Assembly: GCA_963722585.1 (NCBI GenBank) | Contig: CAVRNU010000052.1 | Span: 1-64,000 of the forward strand | Direction: 5' to 3' | Length of the DNA stretch: 64,000 nucleotides | DNA from: KBS-96 sp963722585 | GTDB lineage: Bacteria; Acidobacteriota; Terriglobia; Bryobacterales; Bryobacteraceae | Shown: in pieces, positions 7,054 through 16,804 of the stretch | How positions within the stretch are numbered: position 1 is the first letter of the stretch | Layout: each line of letters opens with the position of its first letter | Made by a program: the position numbers and the translations under genes | Notes under the pieces: model-generated | The model's database searches: none | What the model saw: the letters and a program-made list of their open reading frames with translations, nothing else | What the model was told of the DNA's origin: nothing

Positions 7054-9483
7054 ATGCGAGGCGTCCTTGAAGACCTCCGGTATGCGATGCGTGTCCTCCG
7101 CCGGACCCCGACCCTGACCGCGGTCGCAGTGCTTACTCTGGCGCTAGGTATTGCCGCTACCACGACCGTCTTTGGCTGGATCGATGGGATGGTCCTGCAC
7201 CCGTTCCGCGGTGCCAGGGACGACGGACAACTCGCCGTGCTTGAGTCCGTCAGTGCCAGCGGCCTACAGAATCAGGTTTCGTACGCCGACTCCCGGGACT
7301 TCCAGGACAGCCTCCGCAGTGTTTCCGGATTGTTGCTGAACCAAAAGGGCCCCGCCTCAATCGGCGAGGGGGAAAAGGCCTATTCCGTGTGGTACGAAGG
7401 GGTCTCCGGAAACTACTTCGACGTCCTGGGCGTAAAGCCGGTCCTGGGTCGCGCCTTCACTCGCGACGAATACGGCGACCGGGCCAAAGCGTTCACGGCC
7501 GTCATCAGCTATCGGCTGTGGAAGAACTATTTTCATGCCGACAAGTCCGTCCTCGGCCGCACCGTGCGGATCAACCGGTACCCGGTCACCATCGTCGGGG
7601 TAGCGCCTCCGGAATTTGGCGGCGATTTCCCGGGAGTGGCGCTCGACGCCTGGGTTCCAGTGCAGGTGGCTGGAGAACGCGAGCGCGATGTGCGGAACTT
7701 CAACGCCAGAGTCAGGCTCAAACCTGGCGTCAGCGTTGCGGAGGCAAACGCCGAGGCGGCGACGGTTGCTGCGCGCCTTGCCCGTGCCTTTCCGAAGACC
7801 AACCAGGGGATCGGCGCCCGGATCGTACCGATCTGGAAGGCGCAGGAGGGGGCGTCGAGCATTGTGGCGTGGCCGATGGCTATCCTCGGTGCGGCGTGTG
7901 GACTCGTACTGCTGATTGCATGCGCCAACGTCGCCAATCTTCTGCTGGCTCGTTCCACAGCCCGGCAGACGGAGTTCGGCATCCGCGCTGCCCTGGGCGC
8001 CAGTCCGCGTCGCTTGAGCCGCCAATTGATTTTTGAAAGCCTGCTTTTGGCGGCCCTGGCAACGCTTGTCGGGTTGCCGCTGGCTCTGTGGGTTGAGAAT
8101 GTGCTGATCTATTTCGTACCGCCCACAGGAGTGCCGGTGAGTTTCAACGTACAGCCGAGCGCCCGGGTGTTCCTGTTTGCCGCCCTGGTCTGCCTGGCTT
8201 CCGCGCTGATTTCCGGGATTCCGCCCGCCTTTCAGTTGGTGCAGCGCAGCCTGGTGGATGCACTGAAGCAAGGTGGAAGAGGCGGTACACGGAGCGGGCA
8301 CGCGAAGCGCATCTCCGGGGTGCTGGTGGTAGCCGAAACGGGGCTGGCGCTCGCGGCTCTGGTGACGCTCGGACTATTTGTTCGCAGCCTTTACGGGTTA
8401 GAGAACACTCCGGCCGGTTTCAATCACCGCAACGTGACGGTGTGCCGTCTTTTTCTGTCGACGAACAACTACACGGCCCGCGAGGAGCAGGAGTTCTCGC
8501 GGCGGCTGCGCGACCACCTGCTTGCCGCACCAGGGGTGACAGGCGCCGCCTATTCCGACTCCATCCCGCTCGGCTTCGGACTGGGAAAGTGGAACAGCAT
8601 CGTGGTGGAAGGGTATGCGTCGCGGCCCGGCGAGAACCTGGATGTGCATCACGCCTCGGTGTCGCCCGGCTATTTCGATTTGCTGCGGATCCCGCTTCTC
8701 GCCGGCCGCGATTTCCGGGCCGAGGATAACGAAACGTCAGCGCGCGTCATGATCGTCAACGAGTCTTTCGCGCGGCGCTTTTTCGACGGGCGCGACCCCG
8801 TGGGGCACCGGGTGCAGATTTATGGCAAACCGTTCAAGCTCGTAGGAATGGTCAAGGACAGCAAGTACTTCAATCTGTCGGAAGCGCCGCAGCCATACTT
8901 CTACATGTCCTTCGACCAGGTGCACTACGGCAGTGGCGAAAACGGAGTGGCGCTCTACGCCCGGACCGACCGTAACGCGCGCGATTTAGTCCCCGTACTC
9001 CGCCGCGAAATGTCGGCCATAGACCCAAATTCAGCCGGCCTCACGGAGGCCATGCCCTTGTCGGATTACATCTCGGCTGCCTGGTTTGGGTCGCGGATCG
9101 CCTCGTCGTTCCTCGCAGTGCTCGGCGCCATTTCCATGCTGCTCGCCGGGGTAGGTCTTTATGGAGTTATGGCTCACTCGGTAAGCCAACGGACTCGGGA
9201 AATCGGTATCCGCATGGCGCTGGGGGCCGACCCTGGGGGCGTGCTTCGGATGGTCATGAGAGAAGGCTTGCTGCTGGCTTTATTGGGGATCGCCGCCGGC
9301 CTCGCCATCGCCCTGGCAGCGACCCCGCAGATCGCGCCTGTGCTTTACCGAGTCAGTCCAGCCGACCCTGTGAGCATAGCGGGGGCAGCGCTGTTCCTTA
9401 TTGTGGTTGCGGTATTCGCGAGCCTGATCCCAGCGCTGCGAGCCACGAGGGTTGACCCGATTCGCGCGCTCCGCCAGGAGTGA
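7054..9483 (+). CDS. ADOP-family (MacB/FtsX-like duplicated) ABC permease, 809 aa
   Basis: A membrane protein with the full duplicated layout. There is a short N-terminal cytoplasmic segment and helix (about residues 20-42), then a MacB-type periplasmic core domain (about 45-265). An FtsX block with helices follows around 274-298, 325-350 and 372-395. Next come a new helix at about 420-445, a second periplasmic domain (about 450-680) and a final FtsX block with three helices (about 690-800). 'EIGIRMALGA' and 'EFGIRAALGA' mark the two coupling segments. Such acidobacterial permeases usually lack a dedicated ATPase next door, as here, and their substrate is unknown; export of peptides or antimicrobials is inferred from MacB. 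The ribosome site AGGA precedes the ATG. Confidence 0.88.
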   Translation: MRGVLEDLRYAMRVLRRTPTLTAVAVLTLALGIAATTTVFGWIDGMVLHPFRGARDDGQLAVLESVSASGLQNQVSYADSRDFQDSLRSVSGLLLNQKGPASIGEGEKAYSVWYEGVSGNYFDVLGVKPVLGRAFTRDEYGDRAKAFTAVISYRLWKNYFHADKSVLGRTVRINRYPVTIVGVAPPEFGGDFPGVALDAWVPVQVAGERERDVRNFNARVRLKPGVSVAEANAEAATVAARLARAFPKTNQGIGARIVPIWKAQEGASSIVAWPMAILGAACGLVLLIACANVANLLLARSTARQTEFGIRAALGASPRRLSRQLIFESLLLAALATLVGLPLALWVENVLIYFVPPTGVPVSFNVQPSARVFLFAALVCLASALISGIPPAFQLVQRSLVDALKQGGRGGTRSGHAKRISGVLVVAETGLALAALVTLGLFVRSLYGLENTPAGFNHRNVTVCRLFLSTNNYTAREEQEFSRRLRDHLLAAPGVTGAAYSDSIPLGFGLGKWNSIVVEGYASRPGENLDVHHASVSPGYFDLLRIPLLAGRDFRAEDNETSARVMIVNESFARRFFDGRDPVGHRVQIYGKPFKLVGMVKDSKYFNLSEAPQPYFYMSFDQVHYGSGENGVALYARTDRNARDLVPVLRREMSAIDPNSAGLTEAMPLSDYISAAWFGSRIASSFLAVLGAISMLLAGVGLYGVMAHSVSQRTREIGIRMALGADPGGVLRMVMREGLLLALLGIAAGLAIALAATPQIAPVLYRVSPADPVSIAGAALFLIVVAVFASLIPALRATRVDPIRALRQE

Positions 9484-9642
9484 CCGGCTGCGCGCTGGTG
9501 GCAGCGCCAGCCGGCATTTGGCCGGTTGATCAAGAGAGCGCCTGCTGTGTGCACACGGTTGTGTAACGCCCGACGATGAGAAGTGGCCGACGTCGGATTG
9601 ATCCACGGTACCATTTAGCAATGCTCGGCCTCAGTGGCTTTG

Positions 9643-9670
9643 AAGTCATAAGCGTTAAGTCATAAGCGTT
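9643..9670. repeat. 14-bp tandem duplication at IS91 copy A terminus
   Basis: AAGTCATAAGCGTT occurs twice in direct succession (9643-9656 and 9657-9670). The second copy overlaps the inferred IS91 terminus (9664). The other IS91 copy has no such repeat outside its end, so the first unit belongs to this insertion site. Confidence 0.6.
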
Positions 9671-9980
9671 GATCGGAACTCCCGAGGCGAGGAGAGACCG
9701 GGTGCGGTACAGCGTTGAACGCCGAGGGAGTTCGGATAACGCTACATGAACGAAGCCGTGTCTGGAATGCCTATGCGATTTGAATGGGGTTTGAGCGATT
9801 TTGGATGGAGGTCGAAAGCAGGCAATAGGGTCGTCTGCAGGCTGCTCAGAGGAAGCGTCGAGTGGTGGGAGCAGTGAAAAACGCTATTGCTGTCGGTTGC
9901 AAAGGAATTCGGGCACACCTCGGGCGGCACCGTTTTGCAGCGATGTGCGGGCGCGACGAAAATGAGCAACAGGTCGCCGG

Positions 9981-11171
9981 TCATGACGTGTCCAGTGCCG
10001 GAATCAGATTGCGAGCCAGGAGTTGCGCGGCGTTGAGCCGGGCCACCAGCACAAGCGTTCCCTGGCAGTAAGGACAAAGCCGTACTTCGCGGGGCGTAGA
10101 GGAAGTCTCCCCAGACGCGCTTTCGGTGGCCGGCTGGGTGGGGGAAAGAAGAGCGGAACACAACTGGAGGGCGCGCTTTCTTTCCCGATTGGCCAGAAAA
10201 CCGAAGTGGCGGATCTTCACGAAGCCGCGCGGGAGCACATGCAGCAAGAAGCGGCGCATAAACTCCAAAGCGTCCAGCGTCATGACTTTTTGCTGGTTGC
10301 CGTGTGCCGAATCCCGCCAGCGAAAGGTGACCTGGCCATTTTCGAAACGAACCAATCGGCCGTTAGCGATCGCCACCCGGTGAGTGTAGTGAGCCAGATA
10401 CTGAATCACGTGCCGTGGTCCGGCAAAGGGCTTCTTGGCGTAGACGAGCCAGTCCTTATTCTTGAGTAACCAGGTAAATCGATCGAAGGCTTTGGGCATC
10501 TGAAGCGGCGCCACCGTTCCGTGGAATCGAAGCTTGCCTCGGCGAAACGCGCGCCGCAACAGAGCGAGGAACTTTCCCCGGAACTTGGCGCCCAGTACCT
10601 TCACCGGGAGGAAGAACTTTCGATGCCGGCACCGAATCCAGCGGGTCTGATCGAAGGCAATGCCGCCGGCTGGGACCAGGCAATGGATATGTGGGTGAGC
10701 CAGCAATTTTTGATTCCAGGTATGCAGGACAGCCAGAAAGCCAAGGCGTGCTCCCAGATGGCGCGGATCAGCGGCGATAGTAAGCAGTGCTTGCGAGACG
10801 GCGCGGAAGAAGATGTTGTATACGACGGTCGGATTCTGCAGTGCAAGCGGAACGAGTTCGTGCGGCAGAGTGAAGACCACATGCGAGTAAGGGACCGGTA
10901 GTAAATCTTCGGAGTGTTTCTCCAGCCAGTGGTCACGCGCCCTGCTGCCGCACTTTGGGCAGTGGCGGTTTAAGCAGGAGTTCGCTACGATCGTTTCGCG
11001 CTGGCAACGATCGCATAGATGAAGATGAGCGCCCAGTGCGGCGGTTCGACACGCGCCGATATCGCGGAGCGTCTGTAGCTGGCGGTCTGATAGGACAGCC
11101 CGCCAGCGTTCCAGAAACTCCTGTTCGTGTTGGCGAAAGATATCGGCGACTTCAGGCCGATGCTCTTTCAC
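9981..11171 (-). CDS. tnpA: IS91-family HUH (rolling-circle) transposase, copy A
   Basis: 396 aa. An N-terminal zinc-binding region with Cys53, Cys56, Cys66, Cys71 and Cys74 is followed by the HUH motif His161-Ile-His163 and the nucleophile region Tyr258/Tyr262 in 'QYLAHYTHRVAI', all as in IS91/IS801 transposases, which nick one strand and transpose by a rolling-circle route. The ATG overlaps the stop of the recombinase gene by 4 bp (ATGA), so the two are translated together. The protein is identical to that of copy B. Confidence 0.92.
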   Translation of the reverse strand: MKEHRPEVADIFRQHEQEFLERWRAVLSDRQLQTLRDIGACRTAALGAHLHLCDRCQRETIVANSCLNRHCPKCGSRARDHWLEKHSEDLLPVPYSHVVFTLPHELVPLALQNPTVVYNIFFRAVSQALLTIAADPRHLGARLGFLAVLHTWNQKLLAHPHIHCLVPAGGIAFDQTRWIRCRHRKFFLPVKVLGAKFRGKFLALLRRAFRRGKLRFHGTVAPLQMPKAFDRFTWLLKNKDWLVYAKKPFAGPRHVIQYLAHYTHRVAIANGRLVRFENGQVTFRWRDSAHGNQQKVMTLDALEFMRRFLLHVLPRGFVKIRHFGFLANRERKRALQLCSALLSPTQPATESASGETSSTPREVRLCPYCQGTLVLVARLNAAQLLARNLIPALDTS

Positions 11172-12079
11172 CTCTGCCGGGCATTGTCCTCGGACTGATC
11201 GATGGGCTGAACGGTGAGCGCATCGAAGGGGCTGGCGACCGCCTGAATGCGGCGCACGGACACACGTAGATAGCGAGCTGTCGTCCGGATATCAGCATGC
11301 CCAAGCAACACTTGAATGGTCCGCAGATCCGCACCTTGGTCCAGCAGATGGGTCGCAAAGCTATGCCGAAAAACGTGCGGATGCACGTGACGCTTGACCC
11401 CGGCACGGCACCCAGCATTCGCGCACAGATGTCGGATGCTCTTGTCGTCCATCGGGCATTGGGGGCGCTGCTTAGAGGGAAACAGCCAGTCCTTCGGTTT
11501 GCGCCAGCGCCAATAAATACGTAAGCGTTCCAGTAGAGCCGGAGAGAGATTCACGTCCCGTGCGGTCTGCCCTTTGCCATTCCGGATGTGGATCAGCATG
11601 CGCTTACCGTCGATGTCTTCCACCTTCAAAAGACGCAGCTCATTACAGCGCATGCCGGTGGCATAGAAGGTTGCCATGATAGTCCAGTGCTTCAGATTCC
11701 GGGTCGCATCCAGAATCCCGGTAATCTCTTCGGCGCTCATAACCGTCGGCAACTGGATGGGCCGTTTGGGCGCCTGGATCTCTTCGTCAAACCAGCGCTG
11801 TTTCAGAACGCGCACATACAGGAATCGAAGCGCAGACCGGTTCACGTGAATCGCCGACCAACTCAGCTTGCGCTCTTCCAGCAGATACAGCAAATACGAG
11901 CGCACTTGTTCGGATTTCATTCGGTCTGGACTCTTGCCGTAATACCGCGCAAACCGCTCAACCGAGCCGATATAACTTCGGATCGTGTATTCCGAGGAGT
12001 TGCGCAGTCGCAGCTCCTCGAGCATTCTCTGTCGTAGTTTTGTCATGGAGCGACCCCCTTTGGGTCGTTCCTGCATCAT
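11168..12079 (-). CDS. tyrosine recombinase of the IS91-type element, copy A
   Basis: 303 aa. An N-terminal SAM-like core-binding domain (about residues 15-100) precedes the catalytic domain with Arg144 ('TGMRCNEL'), Lys169, His235-x-x-Arg238 ('HVFRHSFATHLL'), His261 and the nucleophile Tyr270. Several IS91 relatives carry such an integrase ahead of the HUH transposase; its task may be resolution or site choice. Starts at 12079 or, more typically for the family, at the ATG at 12046 (Met12). The protein is identical in the second copy. Confidence 0.9.
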   Translation of the reverse strand: MMQERPKGGRSMTKLRQRMLEELRLRNSSEYTIRSYIGSVERFARYYGKSPDRMKSEQVRSYLLYLLEERKLSWSAIHVNRSALRFLYVRVLKQRWFDEEIQAPKRPIQLPTVMSAEEITGILDATRNLKHWTIMATFYATGMRCNELRLLKVEDIDGKRMLIHIRNGKGQTARDVNLSPALLERLRIYWRWRKPKDWLFPSKQRPQCPMDDKSIRHLCANAGCRAGVKRHVHPHVFRHSFATHLLDQGADLRTIQVLLGHADIRTTARYLRVSVRRIQAVASPFDALTVQPIDQSEDNARQR

Positions 12080-12321
12080 GCCGAACGACGGCTCGACTGC
12101 CTCAAGCCACCGGTACTGCGCGAAGCGCTTCGTTCAATGTCGGGTTGTCGGAAACTTGCCGCGCGGATGGATCAGGTGTAGCGCCGTCGCGTACATTAAT
12201 CGCGATTCTTGAATTTGCCCATGCGATCGGGTGCGTAACGTATGGTAGCCGGCGAATTCTTCTGCTATGACCGCGACACTCGCACAGTCGCGGCGAGTGG
12301 AACAGAGAACCCGAGGAGGAG

Positions 12322-15300
12322 ATGCACGGCCACCTTTGGGAAGCGGTGCGAGCAGGGCTCATCTTTCGTTCGGAAGATTCCTATAGGTTCCTCCACGACC
12401 GTGTCCAGGAAGCCGCCTATTCCTTGATCGCGCGAGAATCACGTGCCGAAGCCCATCTGCGAATAGGAATGCTGCTCGCGGAGCAGACCTCTCAGGAGAA
12501 GCGGGAGGAGGTGATTTTCGAAATCGTCAATCAGCTCAACAGGGGCGCTCACCTCATCGCGTCAGTTGAGGAGCGTGAGCGGGTCGCAGGGTTGAATCTC
12601 ATTGCGGGCAGGCGCGCCAAGGCCTCCACAGCATATGCCTCAGCGCTTAAGTACCTGGCCGCAGGCCGAGCATTGTTGACCGAAGAGACTTGGGACCGTA
12701 ATTACGAGCTTATCTTCGATATCGAATTTTATATGGCCGAGTGCGAACTGCTGGCCGCAGATATGGTGGCGGCCGAAAATCGCCTTTCGATGCTATCGGA
12801 ACGAGCCAGAACCGCGCACCACGTCTCGACCGTGACACGTTTGCGCCTTACACTCTACCAGACTATGGACCGGAGCGACCGCGCCGTGGAGGTATGTCTT
12901 GAATACCTGCGATGCGGCGGCACGGATTGGTCGCCGCATCCGACCAGCGATGAAGCACAGTGCGAATACCATCGAATCTGGTCACAGCTTGGAAACCGGC
13001 GAATCGAGGAACTCGTTGACTTGCCTTTGATAACCAGCCCGGAACTCCTCGACGTTCTGGACGTCCTGGGTGAGGTCGTGACGCCGGCTTTGTGTTTTGA
13101 TCAGAACCTGCTTTCACTCGCCATTTGCCGCATGGTCAATCTCAGCCTCGAGCATGGCAACAGCGACGGTTCGTGCTTCGCCTATGTATGGTTTGCCATC
13201 ATAGCCGGGCCGTTTTTCGGCAACTACAGGGACGGATATCGATTCGGTCGGCTTGGCTATGAACTGGTCGAAAAACGTGGCTTAACGCGTTACCAGGCCC
13301 GGACTTACATGTCTTTCGGAAATATCGTTCTGCCATGGGCGAAACACGCGCTGAGCGGACGCGATCTGGTACGTCGTGCCTTCGATGCCGCCTACCGAAT
13401 CGGTGATCTTACATTTGCGGCTCATTGCTGCTGCGAGTTGGTCACGAACTTTTTGACAGTGGGAGATCCCCTTGCCGAGGTGCAACCGGAAGCTGAGAAT
13501 GCACTCGCGTTTGTCCAGCAGGCCCGGTACGGCCTCATAGTTGACATCATTATCGTGCAGGTTGGATTGATCCGAACCTTCCGTGGGTTGACCCCGAAAT
13601 TTGGCTGCTTCAACGACGAGGGGTTTGATGAGCTTGAATTCGAGCGCCATCTGACAAGTAACCAGGCTTTGATGTTGGCCGACTTCTGGTATTGCGCTCG
13701 AAAGGTGCAAGCCCGCTTCTTTGCCGGGGACTACGCTACAGCAGTCGATGCATCACTGAGGGCGGAACAGCTGCTTTGGACATCGCCCTCACAATTCGAA
13801 ACAGCAGAGTTTCGCTTCTATGGCGCACTCTCCCACGCGGCAGCATGGGGTTCCGCATCTTCGGACCAGAGACAGCACCATTTTGAGGTTCTGACAGCTC
13901 ACCACAGGCAGCTCGAGATTTGGGCGGAGCATTGCCCGGAGAATTTCGAAAATCGCGCTGCACTGGTGGGCGCGGAGATCGCGCGAATAGAAGGCCGCGA
14001 ACTCGATGCCGAACATCTTTACGAGCGCGCTATCCACTCGGCACATACGCACGGCTTTGTCCACAACGAGGCGCTCGCCAACGAAGTCGCCGCACACTTT
14101 TATGCCGCACGCGGGTTCGAGAAGATCGCGCATGCCTATCTGCAGGACGCGCGGTACGGATACATCCGTTGGGGAGCCTTCGGCAAGGTACGCCAACTCG
14201 ACGAGTTGTATCCGCACCTCAGGGAGGAAAAGCCGGTTGCCGGCCCCACAAGCACGATCGGAGCACCCGTCGAACAACTGGATCTAGCTACTGTTATCAA
14301 AGTCTCTCAAGCCGTGTCGGGCGAGATCGTTCTAGACAAACTGATCGACACGCTGATGCGCACAGCGATTGAGCACGCGGGAGCGCAGCGCGGTCTGCTG
14401 ATTCTTCTGCGAGGTGATGAACTGCAGGTAGAGGCCGCAGCGACAACCAGCGGCGATGATGTCACTGTGCGTCTACGAGACGACTTCTTCACCGCAGACG
14501 CACTGCCGGAGTCAATCGTGCATTACGTAATGCGCACGCTGGAGAACGTGATTCTGGACGATGCGTTATCCCGGAACTCGTTTTCTGCCGACCCTTACAT
14601 GATTCAGCATCGTGTCCGTTCCGTTCTCTGTCTGCCCTTGATTACGCAAGGTAAACTCGCAGGTGTTCTTTACCTTGAAAACAATCTGAACTCGCACGTC
14701 TTCACTCCTCATCGGATCGTGGTGTTGAAAGTGCTTGCGTCACAGGCAGCGATTTCACTCGAGAACACGCGACTTTACCGCGATCTTGAAAACCGTGAAG
14801 CGAAGATCCGGCGTCTGGTCGACGCCAACATCCTGGGAATCGTGATCTGGAACCTCGAAGGTGCGATCGTCGGGGCCAATGAAGCGTTTCTCCGCATGGT
14901 GCAATACAGCCGTGAGGAGGTCGCCTCGGGTCGCGTACACTGGACGGACCTCACACCTGTGGAATGGCACGAGAGTGATGAACGCGCCCTGGCAAACCTA
15001 AAGAAGACTGCGACTGCTCGGCCGTATGAGAAGGAGTTGTTCCGGAAAGACGGCAGCCGTGTGCCCGTGCTCGCCGGCGGGGCCCTATTCGAAGAAGGTG
15101 GCAGTGAGGGAGTCGCTTTTGTCCTCGATTTGAGCGAACAGAAGCGGGCCGAAGAACAACTTGTGAAAAACGAAGAACGAACTCGGCTCATGCTGGATGA
15201 AGCTTTGGACGCTGTCGTCACAATGGATATGCAGGGTGCAATAACGGGATGGAACACTCAGGCCGAGGTAATCTTCGGTTGGCCTCGCGAGGAAGCTTTC

Positions 15301-16602
15301 GGCCGCCGCCCATCCGAGACAATCATTCCCGAGCGACAACGTGAAGCCCACAAGCGGGGGTTGCGTCATTTTCTGGCAACTGGTGAGGGTGCAGTGCTGA
15401 ATCGGCGGATCGAGATGACGGCTGTTGCCCGAAATGGGCGAGAATTTCCGATTGAGTTAAGCGTCACGCCTCTGAAACTCGGCAAGACGTGGACCTTCGG
15501 TGCGTTTATTCGAGATATCACGGAGCGCAAGCGGGGAGAGGAGGCCCTTGAGAATGCGTTCGATGAAATAAAGGTGCTAAAGGATCAGCTCTACCGGGAA
15601 AATCTGGCGCTGCGCGACGAGGTCGATCGGGCCTCGATGTTCGAGGAAATTGTCGGTACCTCGAAGGCGCTGCAGGATGTTCTTTCCCGGATTGCCAAAG
15701 TCGCTCCGACTGAGTCCACCGTTTTCATCACCGGGGAGACTGGCACGGGCAAGGAACTCATCGCGCGCGCTGTTCACAAGAGGTCGCGGAGGTCTGGACG
15801 CGCCTTCGTCAGCGTGAACTGTGCCGCCCTTGCGCCGTCGCTGATTTCTTCAGAATTATTTGGACATGAGAAGGGAGCCTTCACTGGAGCCATGCAACGC
15901 CGACTCGGTCGTTTCGAGTTGGCCGACGGCGGAACGATTTTCTTAGATGAAGTGGGCGAACTCCCGCCGGACACGCAAGTCGCGCTCTTGAGAGTGCTGC
16001 AGGAACGGGAATTCGAGCGAGTCGGCGGAGTGCAGTCCATCCATGTCGACGTTCGGGTCATCGCTGCCACCAATCGTGATCTGAAAGCCGCCACAGCCAG
16101 TGGGGCCTTCCGCCAGGACCTTTTCTATCGGCTCAATGTATTTCCCATTGAAGTGCCACCCCTCAGAGAGCGTAAAGATGACATCCGGATGCTGGTCGAA
16201 TATTTCGTTCAACGCTACGCGAGCCGGGCATATAAGAATATCCGGTCAATTGATAGGAGGACGCTCGAACTCTTCGAGTCCTATGACTGGCCAGGCAACA
16301 TCCGCGAGTTGCAGAACATAATTGAGAGGTCCGTGATTCTGGGCTCCGGCGATGTTTTCTCCGTTGACGAATTCTGGCTTTCCAAAGAATCATCTCGACC
16401 GGCATCTGGGGCTCAAGCGTCGCAGCCTTCCAAGGGCGAGCCGCGCAGCGAGCGGGAAATGATCGAGGCGGCGCTGACGGAGAGCAGAGGTCGGGTTTAC
16501 GGATCGTCAGGGGCTGCGGCCAAGCTCCGAATTGCACCCACGACTCTTGACTCCAGGATCAAGACACTGAAGATCGATAAGAGCCGGTTCAAATACGGCT
16601 AA
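12322..16602 (+). CDS. 5'-truncated multidomain sensor / sigma-54 activator (GAF-PAS-PAS-AAA+-Fis)
   Basis: 1426 aa remain. Residues 1-640 are a TPR-like helical region. Its opening part, with 'FLHDRVQEAAYSLI', normally follows a predicted-ATPase (AAA) and often a Ser/Thr-kinase domain in large sensors. Those domains are absent, and a stop lies in frame at 12268, 130 bp from the IS91 end. Then come a GAF domain (about 655-805), two PAS domains (about 820-935 and 950-1065) and a short coiled coil. A sigma-54 AAA+ domain follows (GETGTGKE about 1138, GAFTGA about 1186), with a Fis-type HTH at the C terminus. GAFTGA indicates contact with sigma-54 holoenzyme. The start is uncertain: it may be a decayed gene or still give a shorter activator. 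Confidence 0.8.
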   Translation: MHGHLWEAVRAGLIFRSEDSYRFLHDRVQEAAYSLIARESRAEAHLRIGMLLAEQTSQEKREEVIFEIVNQLNRGAHLIASVEERERVAGLNLIAGRRAKASTAYASALKYLAAGRALLTEETWDRNYELIFDIEFYMAECELLAADMVAAENRLSMLSERARTAHHVSTVTRLRLTLYQTMDRSDRAVEVCLEYLRCGGTDWSPHPTSDEAQCEYHRIWSQLGNRRIEELVDLPLITSPELLDVLDVLGEVVTPALCFDQNLLSLAICRMVNLSLEHGNSDGSCFAYVWFAIIAGPFFGNYRDGYRFGRLGYELVEKRGLTRYQARTYMSFGNIVLPWAKHALSGRDLVRRAFDAAYRIGDLTFAAHCCCELVTNFLTVGDPLAEVQPEAENALAFVQQARYGLIVDIIIVQVGLIRTFRGLTPKFGCFNDEGFDELEFERHLTSNQALMLADFWYCARKVQARFFAGDYATAVDASLRAEQLLWTSPSQFETAEFRFYGALSHAAAWGSASSDQRQHHFEVLTAHHRQLEIWAEHCPENFENRAALVGAEIARIEGRELDAEHLYERAIHSAHTHGFVHNEALANEVAAHFYAARGFEKIAHAYLQDARYGYIRWGAFGKVRQLDELYPHLREEKPVAGPTSTIGAPVEQLDLATVIKVSQAVSGEIVLDKLIDTLMRTAIEHAGAQRGLLILLRGDELQVEAAATTSGDDVTVRLRDDFFTADALPESIVHYVMRTLENVILDDALSRNSFSADPYMIQHRVRSVLCLPLITQGKLAGVLYLENNLNSHVFTPHRIVVLKVLASQAAISLENTRLYRDLENREAKIRRLVDANILGIVIWNLEGAIVGANEAFLRMVQYSREEVASGRVHWTDLTPVEWHESDERALANLKKTATARPYEKELFRKDGSRVPVLAGGALFEEGGSEGVAFVLDLSEQKRAEEQLVKNEERTRLMLDEALDAVVTMDMQGAITGWNTQAEVIFGWPREEAFGRRPSETIIPERQREAHKRGLRHFLATGEGAVLNRRIEMTAVARNGREFPIELSVTPLKLGKTWTFGAFIRDITERKRGEEALENAFDEIKVLKDQLYRENLALRDEVDRASMFEEIVGTSKALQDVLSRIAKVAPTESTVFITGETGTGKELIARAVHKRSRRSGRAFVSVNCAALAPSLISSELFGHEKGAFTGAMQRRLGRFELADGGTIFLDEVGELPPDTQVALLRVLQEREFERVGGVQSIHVDVRVIAATNRDLKAATASGAFRQDLFYRLNVFPIEVPPLRERKDDIRMLVEYFVQRYASRAYKNIRSIDRRTLELFESYDWPGNIRELQNIIERSVILGSGDVFSVDEFWLSKESSRPASGAQASQPSKGEPRSEREMIEAALTESRGRVYGSSGAAAKLRIAPTTLDSRIKTLKIDKSRFKYG

Positions 16603-16804
16603 AGCTCAGGCGCGAAGATCAGCTGGTCTCCAAAATCCTTAGAAACCACGAAATCCACGGATTCCACGCGGTTCGGACCTGGCGCTGCTTTCGCCTGTTC
16701 TGTATTTTCAGAATCTTACGAACGGCTCGTGGTTTGCAGTTCTAACGTTGAACGGTCGCGGCAGATAGAACATGACACGGGCCGCTGCCGGAAAGAGGCG
16801 GAAA

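Larger units (their letters stand above)
9664..12137 (-). mobile_element. IS91-type element with tyrosine recombinase, copy A
   Basis: A 2474-bp unit. Comparison with the second copy at 38982-41455 fixes the ends: the two agree from TTGAACGAAGCG (12137 downwards) to GATCAACGCTT (ending at 9664) and differ immediately outside. It carries a tyrosine recombinase and an HUH transposase with overlapping start and stop. No target duplication is seen, as expected for rolling-circle IS91 elements. The right-hand flank begins inside a sensor gene that has lost its 5' part. Confidence 0.85.
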
